Source of the DNA: Nitrospirota bacterium
Lineage (GTDB): Bacteria > Nitrospirota > Leptospirillia > Leptospirillales > Leptospirillaceae
DNA length: 64,000 nucleotides
NCBI GenBank assembly: GCA_027314645.1
Contig: DAHVAL010000004.1
Coordinates: forward strand, 52,737 to 116,736
Reading direction: 5' to 3'
This document shows, piece by piece, positions 51,498 through 59,340 of the stretch. The position numbers and the translations under genes were made by a program. The notes under the pieces were generated by a model that had not been told where the DNA came from, did not search any database, and saw only the letters and a program-made list of their open reading frames with translations. Position 1 is the stretch's first letter; each line of letters starts with the position of its first letter.

Positions 51498-52103
51498 TCA
51501 TAAGTGAACGAACATCAGGAAGCCATTGACGAACGCGATTGCTCCAAGAACCCCAAGCCCGATGCTGACAAACCAGAGGGAATTCCTTCTGAGCATGACG
51601 GCCATTGAAGACAATACAATGCTGATCTGGAAACAAACAACGCCCAACGCAAACGCATGGTGATGAGCAAGGGCGCGATCAGAAAGGTCGTTCATCCGGT
51701 CACGTTGCTGTTCAAAGCCGAGGGCCTGCCGCTTGATGTTCCCAACCTGGGTCTTATATTTTGCTATCAGCGTTGAAAGCCGGTCCCTTTCTCCCTTGGG
51801 AGAATGGAGAAACGCGATAAGATGGACCTGGTTTTCAGAAAGATGCAGCTTGATTTTTTTTGCCTGGTAAAAGGACCACTGGTCGGACGCCTTGGCTTGG
51901 TAGAAAATAGCCGAATTCTTCAACATGATGGCCTCTGAGGTCCTTTGTTCAGACTCAAGGTTCGAAAGTGCTGCAAAAACGGCCAGAATCGAGGTTGTCA
52001 AAGCGACTTTCACATTCCACTGATCGCGTTTTTCTTCTCTTTTTTCAATCGATTCGCTCAATGACTCCATCAATTCATGAGCTTCGATCGACTCCTGACC
52101 CAT
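51498..52103 (-). CDS. DUF4337-domain membrane protein
   Basis: 201 residues. An N-terminal acidic region is followed by a helix (WNVKVALTTSILAVFAALSN, about 28-47) and the family hallmark ASDQWSFYQAKKIK (about 72-85). A coiled central section leads to two C-terminal helices (HHHAFALGVVCFQISIVLSS and LWFVSIGLGVLGAIAFVNGF). DUF4337 proteins have no assigned function. GGGGAA precedes the ATG at 52103. It is upstream of a small lipoprotein gene, likely cotranscribed. Confidence 0.85.
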   Translation of the reverse strand: MGQESIEAHELMESLSESIEKREEKRDQWNVKVALTTSILAVFAALSNLESEQRTSEAIMLKNSAIFYQAKASDQWSFYQAKKIKLHLSENQVHLIAFLHSPKGERDRLSTLIAKYKTQVGNIKRQALGFEQQRDRMNDLSDRALAHHHAFALGVVCFQISIVLSSMAVMLRRNSLWFVSIGLGVLGAIAFVNGFLMFVHL

Positions 52104-52286
52104 AGATTCCCCAGCATTCCTCTCTAAGTATTCATATTTCCTTGGATTCGGAAGAACGCAATGATCAATTTTCCTCGTTATTATTTAAACACAAAATGGG
52201 CACAAATGTCATTTTGTTCTCGTTAAACAATTTTTCTCATTCGCCATGGAAAGTGAAGGAGGGAAAAGAGGGGAAAAATAAATATA

Positions 52287-52362
52287 TGGAGCTCCTGCTC
52301 GGAATTGAACCGAGAACCTTCCGCTTACAAGGCGGGTGCTCTGCCGATTGAGCTACAGGAGC
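52287..52362 (-). tRNA. tRNA-Thr(UGU)
   Basis: 76 bases including an encoded CCA. On the minus strand the acceptor stem is GCTCCTG / CAGGAGC, a perfect 7 pairs, discriminator base T, CCA at 52289-52287. D arm GCTC...GAGC, anticodon loop CTTGTAA with anticodon TGT, T arm CTCGG TTCAATT CCGAG. One 27-43 pair (C/A) in the anticodon stem is a mismatch. The UGU anticodon reads threonine ACA/ACG codons. Isolated gene, no tRNA cluster. Confidence 0.96.
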
Positions 52363-52398
52363 CGAAAGAAAAAAAATGAGTGAACCCGGGTACACAGG

Positions 52399-52593
52399 CT
52401 ACTCTATTCGCAGCAACGAATGCAAGATCACGCGCTCAAGGCGGTTTTCTTGGAGAATGACCTTGATGAAAGGCACCATCCCCTCTCTTTCGCCCAAAAT
52501 GAGCGGATCTCTGATAGATTGAATCTTTTTCGGTCGTTTGTTAGCATCGTCAAACAGTGGGTTTGACATTCGGCGAAATACTTCCGCTCCCAT
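52399..52593 (-). CDS. Small hypothetical protein
   Basis: 64 residues, moderately charged (for example FDDANKRPKKIQSIRDPLIL). It has no helix of membrane type, no signal peptide, no recognised family. The region upstream of the ATG has only a weak AATAGG. It lies just upstream of the tRNA-Thr gene in the same direction. Could be a spurious frame. Confidence 0.3.
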   Translation of the reverse strand: MGAEVFRRMSNPLFDDANKRPKKIQSIRDPLILGEREGMVPFIKVILQENRLERVILHSLLRIE

Positions 52594-52814
52594 CCTATTC
52601 CGTTCATTAATGAGATACGCTGCGGCCTTCCCTAATTAGGTGAGGCGGAGTTGGATTGGTGTTTGAATGTCGATTTTTCTGGAGGGCGAAGTTCCCTCAG
52701 ACAACGTCTGAGAATGGGTTCTTCCTGCCCGATGTCTTTTGCTCCCAAGGAAAATTGATTGGACATGGCCACAATCAGGAAAGTCACCCATTCTGATTAG
52801 AAAGAGACAAGATC
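52594..52814 (+). other. Intergenic stretch with a leader hairpin before the Dsb-like gene
   Basis: No gene seen. The region holds a 7-base-pair hairpin CTCAGAC / GTCTGAG (52696-52702 with 52706-52712) whose flanks can extend imperfectly (GAAG...CTTC). A clear promoter was not recognised. Confidence 0.4.
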
Positions 52815-53849
52815 ATGCCATTCGTGCCATATTGTGGACCAATAGTTCCTTCCGCGCCTCCCACCTTGAGGCCACTCCTTCGAAGAGGACGGGAACTTCT
52901 CTTTGTGGGTGTTCTCATGTGTCTCACGGGAGTGTTCTCTAAAGTTGCCGTTGCTGCACCCAATACGACGGACCCGTCACAATCCTCCGCCCCCTTTGCG
53001 GATGATCCAGCGTCTCTTCAGAAAAGATTTGAAAAGGTCATCCTTGACTCCCTGGCGCGTCAGAGGATTCCCTATAAAGATTTTTCATGGCTTGCTCCAA
53101 AGGTGGTCGACAAAGATATTCTCGCCCTGCCATTTTCCATCGTTGTCGGCGCCCAGAAAATTGTCCTTCCGGTCTACATCATTAACCACAGGTATCTCGT
53201 GACAACGCCTCTCCTTGACATAACAAGGAACTATGCCGTTGTCCCCAGCATACCTCCCCCTCAGCCGGTCTCACTCATCCTCCCCACATCGGCGTTTGAG
53301 ATCGACAAGTTCCCAAGCACCGGACCAAACAATGCCCTCCACTCTGTGATCATGTTCGGAGACGAACAATGCTCCGCATGTCGCCGATGGAACCGGGAGG
53401 TTCAGGAGAAGGTCACAGAAAACCCGTCGATCCGTTTCACCTATATCCCCTACCCTCAGGTGGCCATGCATCAAAATTCTCTTGATGCAGCAATTTTTGA
53501 AATGTGTGTGTATCAGGAGAAACCCTCCGCGTTTTGGACCATCCATAATCAGATCGACCAAAAGGTCGACCTCAAAAACATTGACAAGGCCGGCTTGGAG
53601 CCAATTTTTTCCGGATTTATGGTTCAATCGGGGGTTCCCACTCCCAAAGTAAAGAAATGCATCGAACAGAGCCGCCCCTTGCCGGATATTTCGAAAGCAG
53701 GAGACACGCTGACCTCTCAAATCGGAGTTCCATCCACTCCGGTGTTTATCGTCGACGGACAGGTGAAATCGGGGTATCTTTCCTATAATGATATCCTTCA
53801 GATTTTTTCCCAGGAATCGACAAAGGCGATTTCCCAAAAAGGGAAGTAG
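52815..53849 (+). CDS. DsbC/DsbG-like thiol-disulfide protein
   Basis: 344 residues. An N-terminal signal segment (RRGRELLFVGVLMCLTGVFS, then KVAVAAP) would send it to the periplasm. A first domain (about 60-170) resembles the dimerisation half of DsbC/DsbG. The thioredoxin-like half carries CSAC in GDEQCSACRRWNRE (about 190), unlike CGYC or CPYC of known isomerases. The cis-proline motif is GVPSTPVFIVDG. Two further cysteines (MCVYQ, KCIEQ) could form a structural disulfide. Start at ATG 52815 without an obvious ribosome site; uncertain. Confidence 0.82.
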   Translation: MPFVPYCGPIVPSAPPTLRPLLRRGRELLFVGVLMCLTGVFSKVAVAAPNTTDPSQSSAPFADDPASLQKRFEKVILDSLARQRIPYKDFSWLAPKVVDKDILALPFSIVVGAQKIVLPVYIINHRYLVTTPLLDITRNYAVVPSIPPPQPVSLILPTSAFEIDKFPSTGPNNALHSVIMFGDEQCSACRRWNREVQEKVTENPSIRFTYIPYPQVAMHQNSLDAAIFEMCVYQEKPSAFWTIHNQIDQKVDLKNIDKAGLEPIFSGFMVQSGVPTPKVKKCIEQSRPLPDISKAGDTLTSQIGVPSTPVFIVDGQVKSGYLSYNDILQIFSQESTKAISQKGK

Positions 53850-53970
53850 TCTCGTCTTGCATTTTCAAACCGGATTGATCAGAACTCCCCCTTCGATTTA
53901 TGATGGAGAGACACCTTTGATCATGATTGTAGTCTAAACTTTCGAAGATCTATGAAGGAGAGTGGGTCCC

Positions 53971-54267
53971 GTGGCTTTTCGCTCTTGGACTGACATCGAC
54001 CGCTGGCCAGAGGTCGACATCGAATATATTATTGAGCAATCTTCCTCCCTCGCCAACGAGGAAAACAAGGATTCCATCAAGGACGCCATTACCACAATCA
54101 AGAACTCTCTCTCTCTCCTTGAAAAACAGAAAGCAAAAAAGGAAGATCGCGATAGGATGACAAAAGAGAGAATCAATATTCTCCTGAGGCTGGGCTTTCA
54201 AATCCGTCTCAAGAAACCCTCCCCGAAGGAGTCGGTCCCGGCACAGGAAACTGAAGTCCAGGCGTAG
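53971..54267 (+). CDS. Small charged hypothetical protein
   Basis: 98 residues from the GTG at 53971, with AAGGAG 11 bases upstream; an in-frame GTG at 53962 is the alternative. Predominantly helical and highly charged (KNSLSLLEKQKAKKEDRDR). No signal peptide or recognised family. It precedes the prepilin peptidase gene by 43 bases in the same direction. Confidence 0.55.
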   Translation: MAFRSWTDIDRWPEVDIEYIIEQSSSLANEENKDSIKDAITTIKNSLSLLEKQKAKKEDRDRMTKERINILLRLGFQIRLKKPSPKESVPAQETEVQA

Positions 54268-54310
54268 CGATCTCCCACGACATTCCTAATCAACTTCTCG
54301 GGAGCTTTAG

Positions 54311-55096
54311 ATGAACACCCTCCTCTTTGCCATCCTTGCGTTCCTTACGGGAGGAATTTGGGGGAGCTTTCTTGGGGTTGTCGCTGTGCGTATTCCGCAG
54401 GGCCTTTCCCTTGCCTTTCCTGCGTCACGGTGTGATCGATGCCTTTCCCCGCTTTCTCCGAGCGAATTGATCCCATTTTTTTCCTGGATCCATGCCAGAG
54501 GACACTGCAGGCACTGTCATTCCCCCATTCTTTTCGAAATTCCCGCCTCCGAACTTTTGACCGGAGCCTATTTCCTTTGCATTGCCCTCATTCCCGCCCC
54601 TTTGCATGAAAAAGGGCTTCTTCTTCTCTTTTTTTCCTTTGCCCTCCCGCTCACTCTGATCGACCTCCGACATCATCGTCTTCCTCATTTGCTGACTCTC
54701 TCGGGTACGGCTTCGGCCGTGCTTCTTTCTCTTTTGACCATGGGGGTCAAAGGCTTTTTGCTTGCCTTGGCAGGGGTCATCCTCGGATTTTTACCCATCG
54801 CCATTCTGGCGTTCTTTTATCCCAAGGGAATCGGCTTGGGGGATGCGTTCTGGCTAGGAGCCATCGGAGCATTTACAGGACCCCAGCGTCTTTCCATTGT
54901 TCTCATGGTCGCCTCCCTGACCGGAATCATCGCCATGATCGCCGTCCATCTCGCCAGCGACCGGGAAAATCGCACGTCGATCCTGGAGCGACCCCTTCCA
55001 TTTGGCCCTTTTCTGAGTCTGGGGGGAATTCTTGCCCTCGCCTTTCCAGGGCTTGCCCAGATGATGAACTCTTTACTGATGGGGATCCGACTATGA
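54311..55096 (+). CDS. Prepilin peptidase (type IV leader peptidase)
   Basis: 261 residues, polytopic. Cleaves and N-methylates type IV prepilins at the inner membrane. The N-terminal cytoplasmic loop has the four-cysteine zinc site (CDRC about 40-43 and CRHC about 66-69). The catalytic aspartates fall in LIDLRHHRLP (about 116) and KGIGLGDAFWLG (the GxGD motif, about 176). No pilin, pilB, pilC or secretin genes lie nearby in this window. The stop overlaps the next gene's ATG (ATGA). Confidence 0.9.
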   Translation: MNTLLFAILAFLTGGIWGSFLGVVAVRIPQGLSLAFPASRCDRCLSPLSPSELIPFFSWIHARGHCRHCHSPILFEIPASELLTGAYFLCIALIPAPLHEKGLLLLFFSFALPLTLIDLRHHRLPHLLTLSGTASAVLLSLLTMGVKGFLLALAGVILGFLPIAILAFFYPKGIGLGDAFWLGAIGAFTGPQRLSIVLMVASLTGIIAMIAVHLASDRENRTSILERPLPFGPFLSLGGILALAFPGLAQMMNSLLMGIRL

Positions 55097-55983
55097 ATCT
55101 TACCTTCATCGGGATAGGACATATGGGATTTCCCATGGTTGACCGTCTCCTTGATGCGGGAACGAGCGTCACGATTTACAACCGAACCAAAGAAAAGGCC
55201 CTCCCTCTCCTCAATAAGGGCGCACATTGGGTCGCTTCCCCGAAAGAGGGAGCGTCCCGATGTGACATTCTCGCGACAATGGTGTCGAATGACCAAGCCC
55301 TTGAACAACTTCTGACGGAAGACGGGATTCTGGACGCCCTTCCCCAGGGAGCCATCCACCTCTCCTTCTCCACGCTCAGTGTAAATTTGGCGAAATCGTT
55401 ACTCTCCAGACACACGGCTCGGGGTCACGGGTTCGTTTCCTCGCCTGTATTCGGGCGGCCGGATGCAGTCTCGGAAGGGCGGCTTCGCCTCCTTTGCGCA
55501 GGAGAGAATGCGGTTGTTGAGAGAGTCATGCCCATCTTGAAGGCCCTTGGACCAGAAATTTTCCATGTGGGAGAGGAGCCTTTTGTTGCAAACCTCATTA
55601 AGATTTCAGGGAACTTCCTGATCGCTTCCACCCTAGAAATGCTTGGGGAGGCCTTCGCCCTTGTGCGCAAAGCGGGGGTCGATCCCTCACTCTTCCTTGA
55701 CATTGTCAACAGCTCCATTTTTCATTCTCCTCTCGTGGAAAACTATGGGAAAATCATGGCCGGGCGACATTTTGAAAAGGCGGGATTCACAATGGATCTC
55801 GGTCTCAAGGATATTTGCCTTGCGCTGGAAGCCGCAGCCGAACTCAGGGCTCCCCTGCCGTTTGGTGGGATCGTGAAGGACTCCCTCCTGTCAGGACTTT
55901 CCCATGGGAGAGAGGCGTTGGATTGGTCGGGAATTGTCCTTTCTCATTATGAACGGGCAGGACTGGATGGCGAACACGGTTAG
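55093..55983 (+). CDS. Beta-hydroxyacid dehydrogenase-family NAD(P)-binding protein
   Basis: 296 residues of the 6-phosphogluconate / 3-hydroxyisobutyrate dehydrogenase family. The Rossmann site is GIGHMGFPMVDRLLDAGTSV (7-26). The family lysine lies in NLIKISGNFL (about 167), and the C-terminal domain phrase is AGRHFEKAGFTMDLGLKD. Reduces or oxidises a beta-hydroxyacid such as tartronate semialdehyde or a related acid; the substrate is not evident. Coupled to the prepilin peptidase gene by an ATGA overlap. Confidence 0.88.
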   Translation: MNLTFIGIGHMGFPMVDRLLDAGTSVTIYNRTKEKALPLLNKGAHWVASPKEGASRCDILATMVSNDQALEQLLTEDGILDALPQGAIHLSFSTLSVNLAKSLLSRHTARGHGFVSSPVFGRPDAVSEGRLRLLCAGENAVVERVMPILKALGPEIFHVGEEPFVANLIKISGNFLIASTLEMLGEAFALVRKAGVDPSLFLDIVNSSIFHSPLVENYGKIMAGRHFEKAGFTMDLGLKDICLALEAAAELRAPLPFGGIVKDSLLSGLSHGREALDWSGIVLSHYERAGLDGEHG

Positions 55984-56037
55984 AGAACCCGCCAAACGGG
56001 ACCGGCAGCCCCCCCTAGGGGAACGTTATACAATGAT

Positions 56038-56087
56038 AGGGCCGGAATGAATGGGGTGTCCTCGACGCGTCGGCATGTCCCGGCCCT
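56038..56087 (+). terminator. Terminator-like hairpin after the dehydrogenase gene
   Basis: AGGGCCGG (56038-56045) pairs exactly with CCGGCCCT (56080-56087), 34-base loop with an inner perfect palindrome CGACGCGTCG, then TTTCCCC. The U run is short, so it is weak as a Rho-independent terminator. Located 55 bases past the dehydrogenase stop. Confidence 0.45.
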
Positions 56088-56280
56088 TTCCCCTGATCCT
56101 TTGACGGAATTTTGATCGGAGAGCCTCCAAGGAGTTCCGATTCTTCAACATCATCGCGCCGCCTCATGAGCCAAGTGATGGTTCACTCTTTCTCTCCTTC
56201 CCCACGGAAGCATTTTATTCCCCTCTAAAAATTTTCCTTCACGCCTTTTTGGGGAGGGACGCGCGCGATCGTCAATTTCA

Positions 56281-56308
56281 TTGACAAATCGATTTGAAGG
56301 GTTATGTT
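56281..56308 (+). promoter_or_regulatory. Putative promoter of the cytochrome c gene
   Basis: A perfect -35 box TTGACA (56281-56286), a 16-base spacer, and a -10-like TATGTT (56303-56308). The implied leader is about 160 bases. Judged by eye; no start site data. Confidence 0.5.
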
Positions 56309-56314
56309 TGAAGT

Positions 56315-56409
56315 ATTCCCGCGGATTTTTCTCTCAAAGACATCATTGAATATGAGAGAATGAGAGGTTTTATTAATTTTTTTCACATTTTTTCATGATG
56401 CGCGGGAAT
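56315..56409 (+). repeat. Spaced inverted repeat in the cytochrome c leader
   Basis: ATTCCCGCG (56315-56323) and CGCGGGAAT (56401-56409) are exact reverse complements 77 bases apart. Downstream, ATGACT and AGTCAT (about 56420-56440) form a further 6-base stem. These lie between the putative promoter and the start codon, so they could shape the mRNA leader. Confidence 0.6.
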
Positions 56410-56472
56410 CATAAAGACCAATGACTTTTATTCGAGTCATAAACCCTTGGAACATTTAGGTAGGAGGAAAAC

Positions 56473-57060
56473 ATGCAGAGATGGCGCTGGATTCATGCGA
56501 GTATGGGTTTGGCAGGTCTGTTTCTTTTATCAACAACGGTCAATGCAGCTGAACTTGACATCTTAAAACCTCGCGTTCCTGCCGATCAGATCGCAGCGGC
56601 CAAAGCCATGAAACCACCCTTTTCGGTTTCTGCCGCAATAATCGCCAAAGGGAAAGACGTATTTAACGGTGCAGGGACATGTTATACCTGCCATGGTGCG
56701 GGAGGTAAGGGGGATGGGCCGGGAGCAGCAGGAATGGATCCGGGTCCACGCAATTTTACGAATCACAAATTTGACCAGGTACGAACCGCCGGCGAGATGG
56801 TATGGGTCGTGACCAACGGATCTCCTCTTCAACCGGCCATGGTCGGTTTTGTGACGGCGGGGCAAATTACGGATAAGCAGGCATGGGAAGCCGTCATGTA
56901 TGAACGAAGCCTCGGATGCGGCGGGGACATGGATTGCGTGAACGGGACCGCGGATTGGATCGGGAAGCAGCCCGTTCATGAAGAGTCTTCCATGATCAAT
57001 ACTCTCTCCACAAAGCCATTGGCTGAAAATTCCTCCTCTCCTAACCTCTCCTTGCATTAA
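56473..57060 (+). CDS. Secreted monoheme cytochrome c
   Basis: 195 residues. A signal peptide (GLAGLFLLSTTVNAA, cleavage after about residue 26) directs it to the periplasm. One CxxCH heme site CYTCH (C70, C73, H74) and a likely axial methionine in LQPAMVGF (M123). Two further cysteines (C149 and C155 in CGGDMDC) may form a disulfide. GGAGGAAA precedes the ATG. The heme count and length fit a soluble or weakly anchored electron carrier, plausibly in the iron-oxidation chain of a Leptospirillum-type organism; it is not identified as a specific named cytochrome. The tail after about residue 165 is Ser/Asn rich. Confidence 0.92.
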   Translation: MQRWRWIHASMGLAGLFLLSTTVNAAELDILKPRVPADQIAAAKAMKPPFSVSAAIIAKGKDVFNGAGTCYTCHGAGGKGDGPGAAGMDPGPRNFTNHKFDQVRTAGEMVWVVTNGSPLQPAMVGFVTAGQITDKQAWEAVMYERSLGCGGDMDCVNGTADWIGKQPVHEESSMINTLSTKPLAENSSSPNLSLH

Positions 57061-57078
57061 GGGGTCTCCATTTTCGCA

Positions 57079-57120
57079 GGGGCGAACAGTTCCCGGTGAG
57101 CTGTCCGCCTCTTAATTTTT
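57079..57120 (+). terminator. Rho-independent terminator of the cytochrome c gene
   Basis: GGGGCGAACAG (57079-57089) pairs with CTGTCCGCCTC (57101-57111) with one mismatch and one G-U, 11-base loop, followed by TTAATTTTT. The right arm (GCTGTCCGCC, 57100-57109) is also complementary to GGCGGACAGC at 57212-57221. Confidence 0.75.
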
Positions 57121-57263
57121 GTCCCCTGCCTTTCAGGTGTCCCCTTTCACTGTCTCTCCCCGTTTCAGGCTTCAATTGGATCAAGAGGACCTAGCTGTGT
57201 TATTCTGATGCGGCGGACAGCCTGAAATTTCGGACGAATCATTGAAGGTTAAGGTGGCTCTGG

Positions 57264-57797
57264 ATGGCGCGTTTCTTCAGGCGAATCCTATTTCCTTCCG
57301 ATCTTACTCCCCTTTCTCCCGAACTGATCCGCCAGATTCAGGAGATCGCCGGAAACGATTTGGACGAACTTCATATGGCCTTTGTCCTGGAGGCTTTTCA
57401 TGAAATCCCTACGGATTTTCCCTTGCCTGGTGTCTCACTAGAGCCGGTCTCACAAGAAGCGATGGTACGGCTTACCCGCATCGCCCGCTCCCTTCGTCTG
57501 GCTTCTGGCCGACTTTCCGCCGGTGTCTACACGGGAAGAGCGGACCAAACGCTGGCGTCATTGGCCCTTTCCGGAGACTTTGATCTCATTCTCCTCGTGT
57601 CTCATGGAAGAAACCTTCTCGGGAGGCTTATGGTAGGATCTGTCTCCACCTCTGTCATGCACATTTCTCCGATTCCTGTCCTGATCATCAAGGAGCCCGC
57701 GACCCGCGAAGGATTGACCAAATCGTTGCCCCCCCCCCATTTAGGAAAAAATTCTCTCGTCCCCTTGGCGATCAACACAGATATTCGGCAAAACTGA
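57264..57797 (+). CDS. Universal stress protein (UspA) family
   Basis: 177 residues. Begins with the family strand RRILFPSDLTPLSPE, then an alpha/beta Rossmann-like fold. ATP-binding signature residues appear in LVSHGRNLLGRLMVGSVSTSV (about 112-132), with the terminal strand SPIPVLIIKEP. About 40 further residues follow. The stop overlaps the start of the PhoH-like gene by one base, so the two are coupled. No confident function beyond stress association. Confidence 0.85.
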   Translation: MARFFRRILFPSDLTPLSPELIRQIQEIAGNDLDELHMAFVLEAFHEIPTDFPLPGVSLEPVSQEAMVRLTRIARSLRLASGRLSAGVYTGRADQTLASLALSGDFDLILLVSHGRNLLGRLMVGSVSTSVMHISPIPVLIIKEPATREGLTKSLPPPHLGKNSLVPLAINTDIRQN

Positions 57798-58822
57798 TGG
57801 CAATCCGACAGAATCTCGACCTTCCTCCCAACCTCGACACCGCTGGATTCCTGGGAGAAATGAACCGCCACATTCATCTCTTTGAAGAGGCCTTCCGCCT
57901 CCGGATCTCCGTCAATGGTCCGGTGTTGACAATGGTTGGAGAAGAGGAGGATGTCGTTCAGGGATCACGCGTCATCAATGAATTAACCTCTCTCATGGCT
58001 GCAGGGTTCACGATTCGTGAGGAGGAGATCCGGCAGGCTATATCGGTGTCCCGGAGTTCTCCCCAACTTTCTCTCAAGGACCTTCTTTCCGAATACGTCC
58101 CGATCAACAGCAAAAAGAGGGTCATTTTCCCCAAATCCCTCCATCAACTCCAATACATTCAGGCAATGAAAAAAAAGGATATCGTCTTCGGCATCGGGCC
58201 GGCAGGGACGGGAAAAACCTATCTGGCCGTCGCATTGGCAGTCCACCATCTCCTGAAAGGATCATTTCGAAGAATCATTCTGGTCCGTCCCGCCGTCGAA
58301 GCAGGGGAAAAGCTTGGTTTCCTTCCAGGGGATATCGCGGAAAAGATCAACCCCTACCTTCGGCCGTTGTATGACGCGCTCTTCGACATGATCGATGTCG
58401 AAAAAGTGAATAAGATGATGGATCGAAGAGAGATTGAAATTGCCCCCTTGGCATTCATGAGGGGACGGACGCTCAACGATTCGTTTGTGATCCTCGACGA
58501 GGCCCAAAACGCCACCGTGGAGCAGATGAAGATGTTTCTCACCCGCATCGGATTTAATTCCAAGGCGGTCATTACCGGGGACACCACCCAGATCGACCTT
58601 CCCCAGGACAGATACAGCGGCCTGCTCGAAGCCCAGGAAGTGTTAAAAGGTATCGACGGGATCTCTTTCACTTTTTTTTCGGATGTCGATGTCGTCAGAC
58701 ATCGTCTTGTCCAGGAAATCATCAAGGCGTACGAACGATATGAGTCTCCCCGTAAAACCCTCGAATCCGCTCAGGAAAAATTCTCGAAAAAACCGTCAAA
58801 ACCGCCGCGGATCGGAAAATAA
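57797..58822 (+). CDS. PhoH-like ATPase
   Basis: 341 residues. An N-terminal KH-like domain (about 25-95) precedes the PhoH ATPase with Walker A GIGPAGTGKTYLAVALA (about 132-148), the Walker B VILDEAQNAT (about 231-240) and ITGDTTQIDLP. This is the YbeZ type that pairs with YbeY endoribonuclease. The start is an ATG overlapping the Usp stop by one base. Lys/Pro-rich tail of about 35 residues. Confidence 0.95.
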   Translation: MAIRQNLDLPPNLDTAGFLGEMNRHIHLFEEAFRLRISVNGPVLTMVGEEEDVVQGSRVINELTSLMAAGFTIREEEIRQAISVSRSSPQLSLKDLLSEYVPINSKKRVIFPKSLHQLQYIQAMKKKDIVFGIGPAGTGKTYLAVALAVHHLLKGSFRRIILVRPAVEAGEKLGFLPGDIAEKINPYLRPLYDALFDMIDVEKVNKMMDRREIEIAPLAFMRGRTLNDSFVILDEAQNATVEQMKMFLTRIGFNSKAVITGDTTQIDLPQDRYSGLLEAQEVLKGIDGISFTFFSDVDVVRHRLVQEIIKAYERYESPRKTLESAQEKFSKKPSKPPRIGK

Positions 58823-58829
58823 CTCCTCA

Positions 58830-59321
58830 ATGGACGTCGTTATTATCCCGTTACAGAGGAAAATCCCATGCGACATGGAACGGCTTAAACGGCACGCTGT
58901 CTGGGCTCTGAGATCCGCAGGAAAACCGTCCGCCTCCGTCTCGCTTGTTCTCGTGAACGATCGGAGGATGAGATCCCTCAACACCCTTTATCGGGGGAAA
59001 AGAAAAACCACGGATGTCCTCTCCTTTGAAGCGGGGGACACGGTCCCGGGCCGTTCCCCAAATTTTCTGGGAGATGTTGTCATCTCCCTTCCCCAGGCCC
59101 TTCGACAATCTCAAGACCTGAACATTCCGTTCGAGGATGAACTGACGAACCTGGCGATCCATGGACTGTGTCATCTCTTGGGATATGATCATGAAAAAGA
59201 CGAAGGATCGGCCTTGGAGATGAAGCTCCTCGAGGAAAAGATGGCAAAGGCGATCCGTAAAAAGGAGGGGAACTCCCATTCCCATGATAAGATAACAGGA
59301 AAAATCACACTGAACGCTTGA
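58830..59321 (+). CDS. ybeY: Endoribonuclease YbeY
   Basis: 163 residues. Zinc-dependent RNase for 16S rRNA 3' maturation and ribosome quality control. Family phrase LVNDRRMRSLNTLYRGKRKT, DVLSFEAGD, and the zinc site HGLCHLLGYDHEKDE (the pattern HGxxHLxGYDH, about residues 112-122). The ATG at 58830 is 8 bases after phoH, while the frame opens further upstream at 58683 inside phoH. Ordinary phoH-ybeY operon, here with ftsY next. Confidence 0.95.
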   Translation: MDVVIIPLQRKIPCDMERLKRHAVWALRSAGKPSASVSLVLVNDRRMRSLNTLYRGKRKTTDVLSFEAGDTVPGRSPNFLGDVVISLPQALRQSQDLNIPFEDELTNLAIHGLCHLLGYDHEKDEGSALEMKLLEEKMAKAIRKKEGNSHSHDKITGKITLNA

Positions 59322-59340
59322 AACGGGGGAACCATTTCTG

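Larger units (their letters stand above)
55984..56472 (+). other. 489-base noncoding stretch ahead of the cytochrome c gene
   Basis: No convincing coding sequence. From left to right it has a hairpin AGGGCCGG / CCGGCCCT (56038-56045 with 56080-56087) holding an inner palindrome CGACGCGTCG and a TTTCCCC tail, then a promoter-like TTGACA box (56281), then a spaced inverted repeat (56315-56409), then an AT-rich stretch, then GGAGGAAA ahead of the gene. Confidence 0.55.

Noticed and set aside
52142-52351. 69-residue plus-strand frame over the tRNA-Thr gene
   Set aside because: Its 3' half is the antisense of the tRNA; no gene signal.
52287-52814. Possible integration site at tRNA-Thr
   Set aside because: No integrase, no repeated tRNA 3' end, no change in gene style next to the tRNA.
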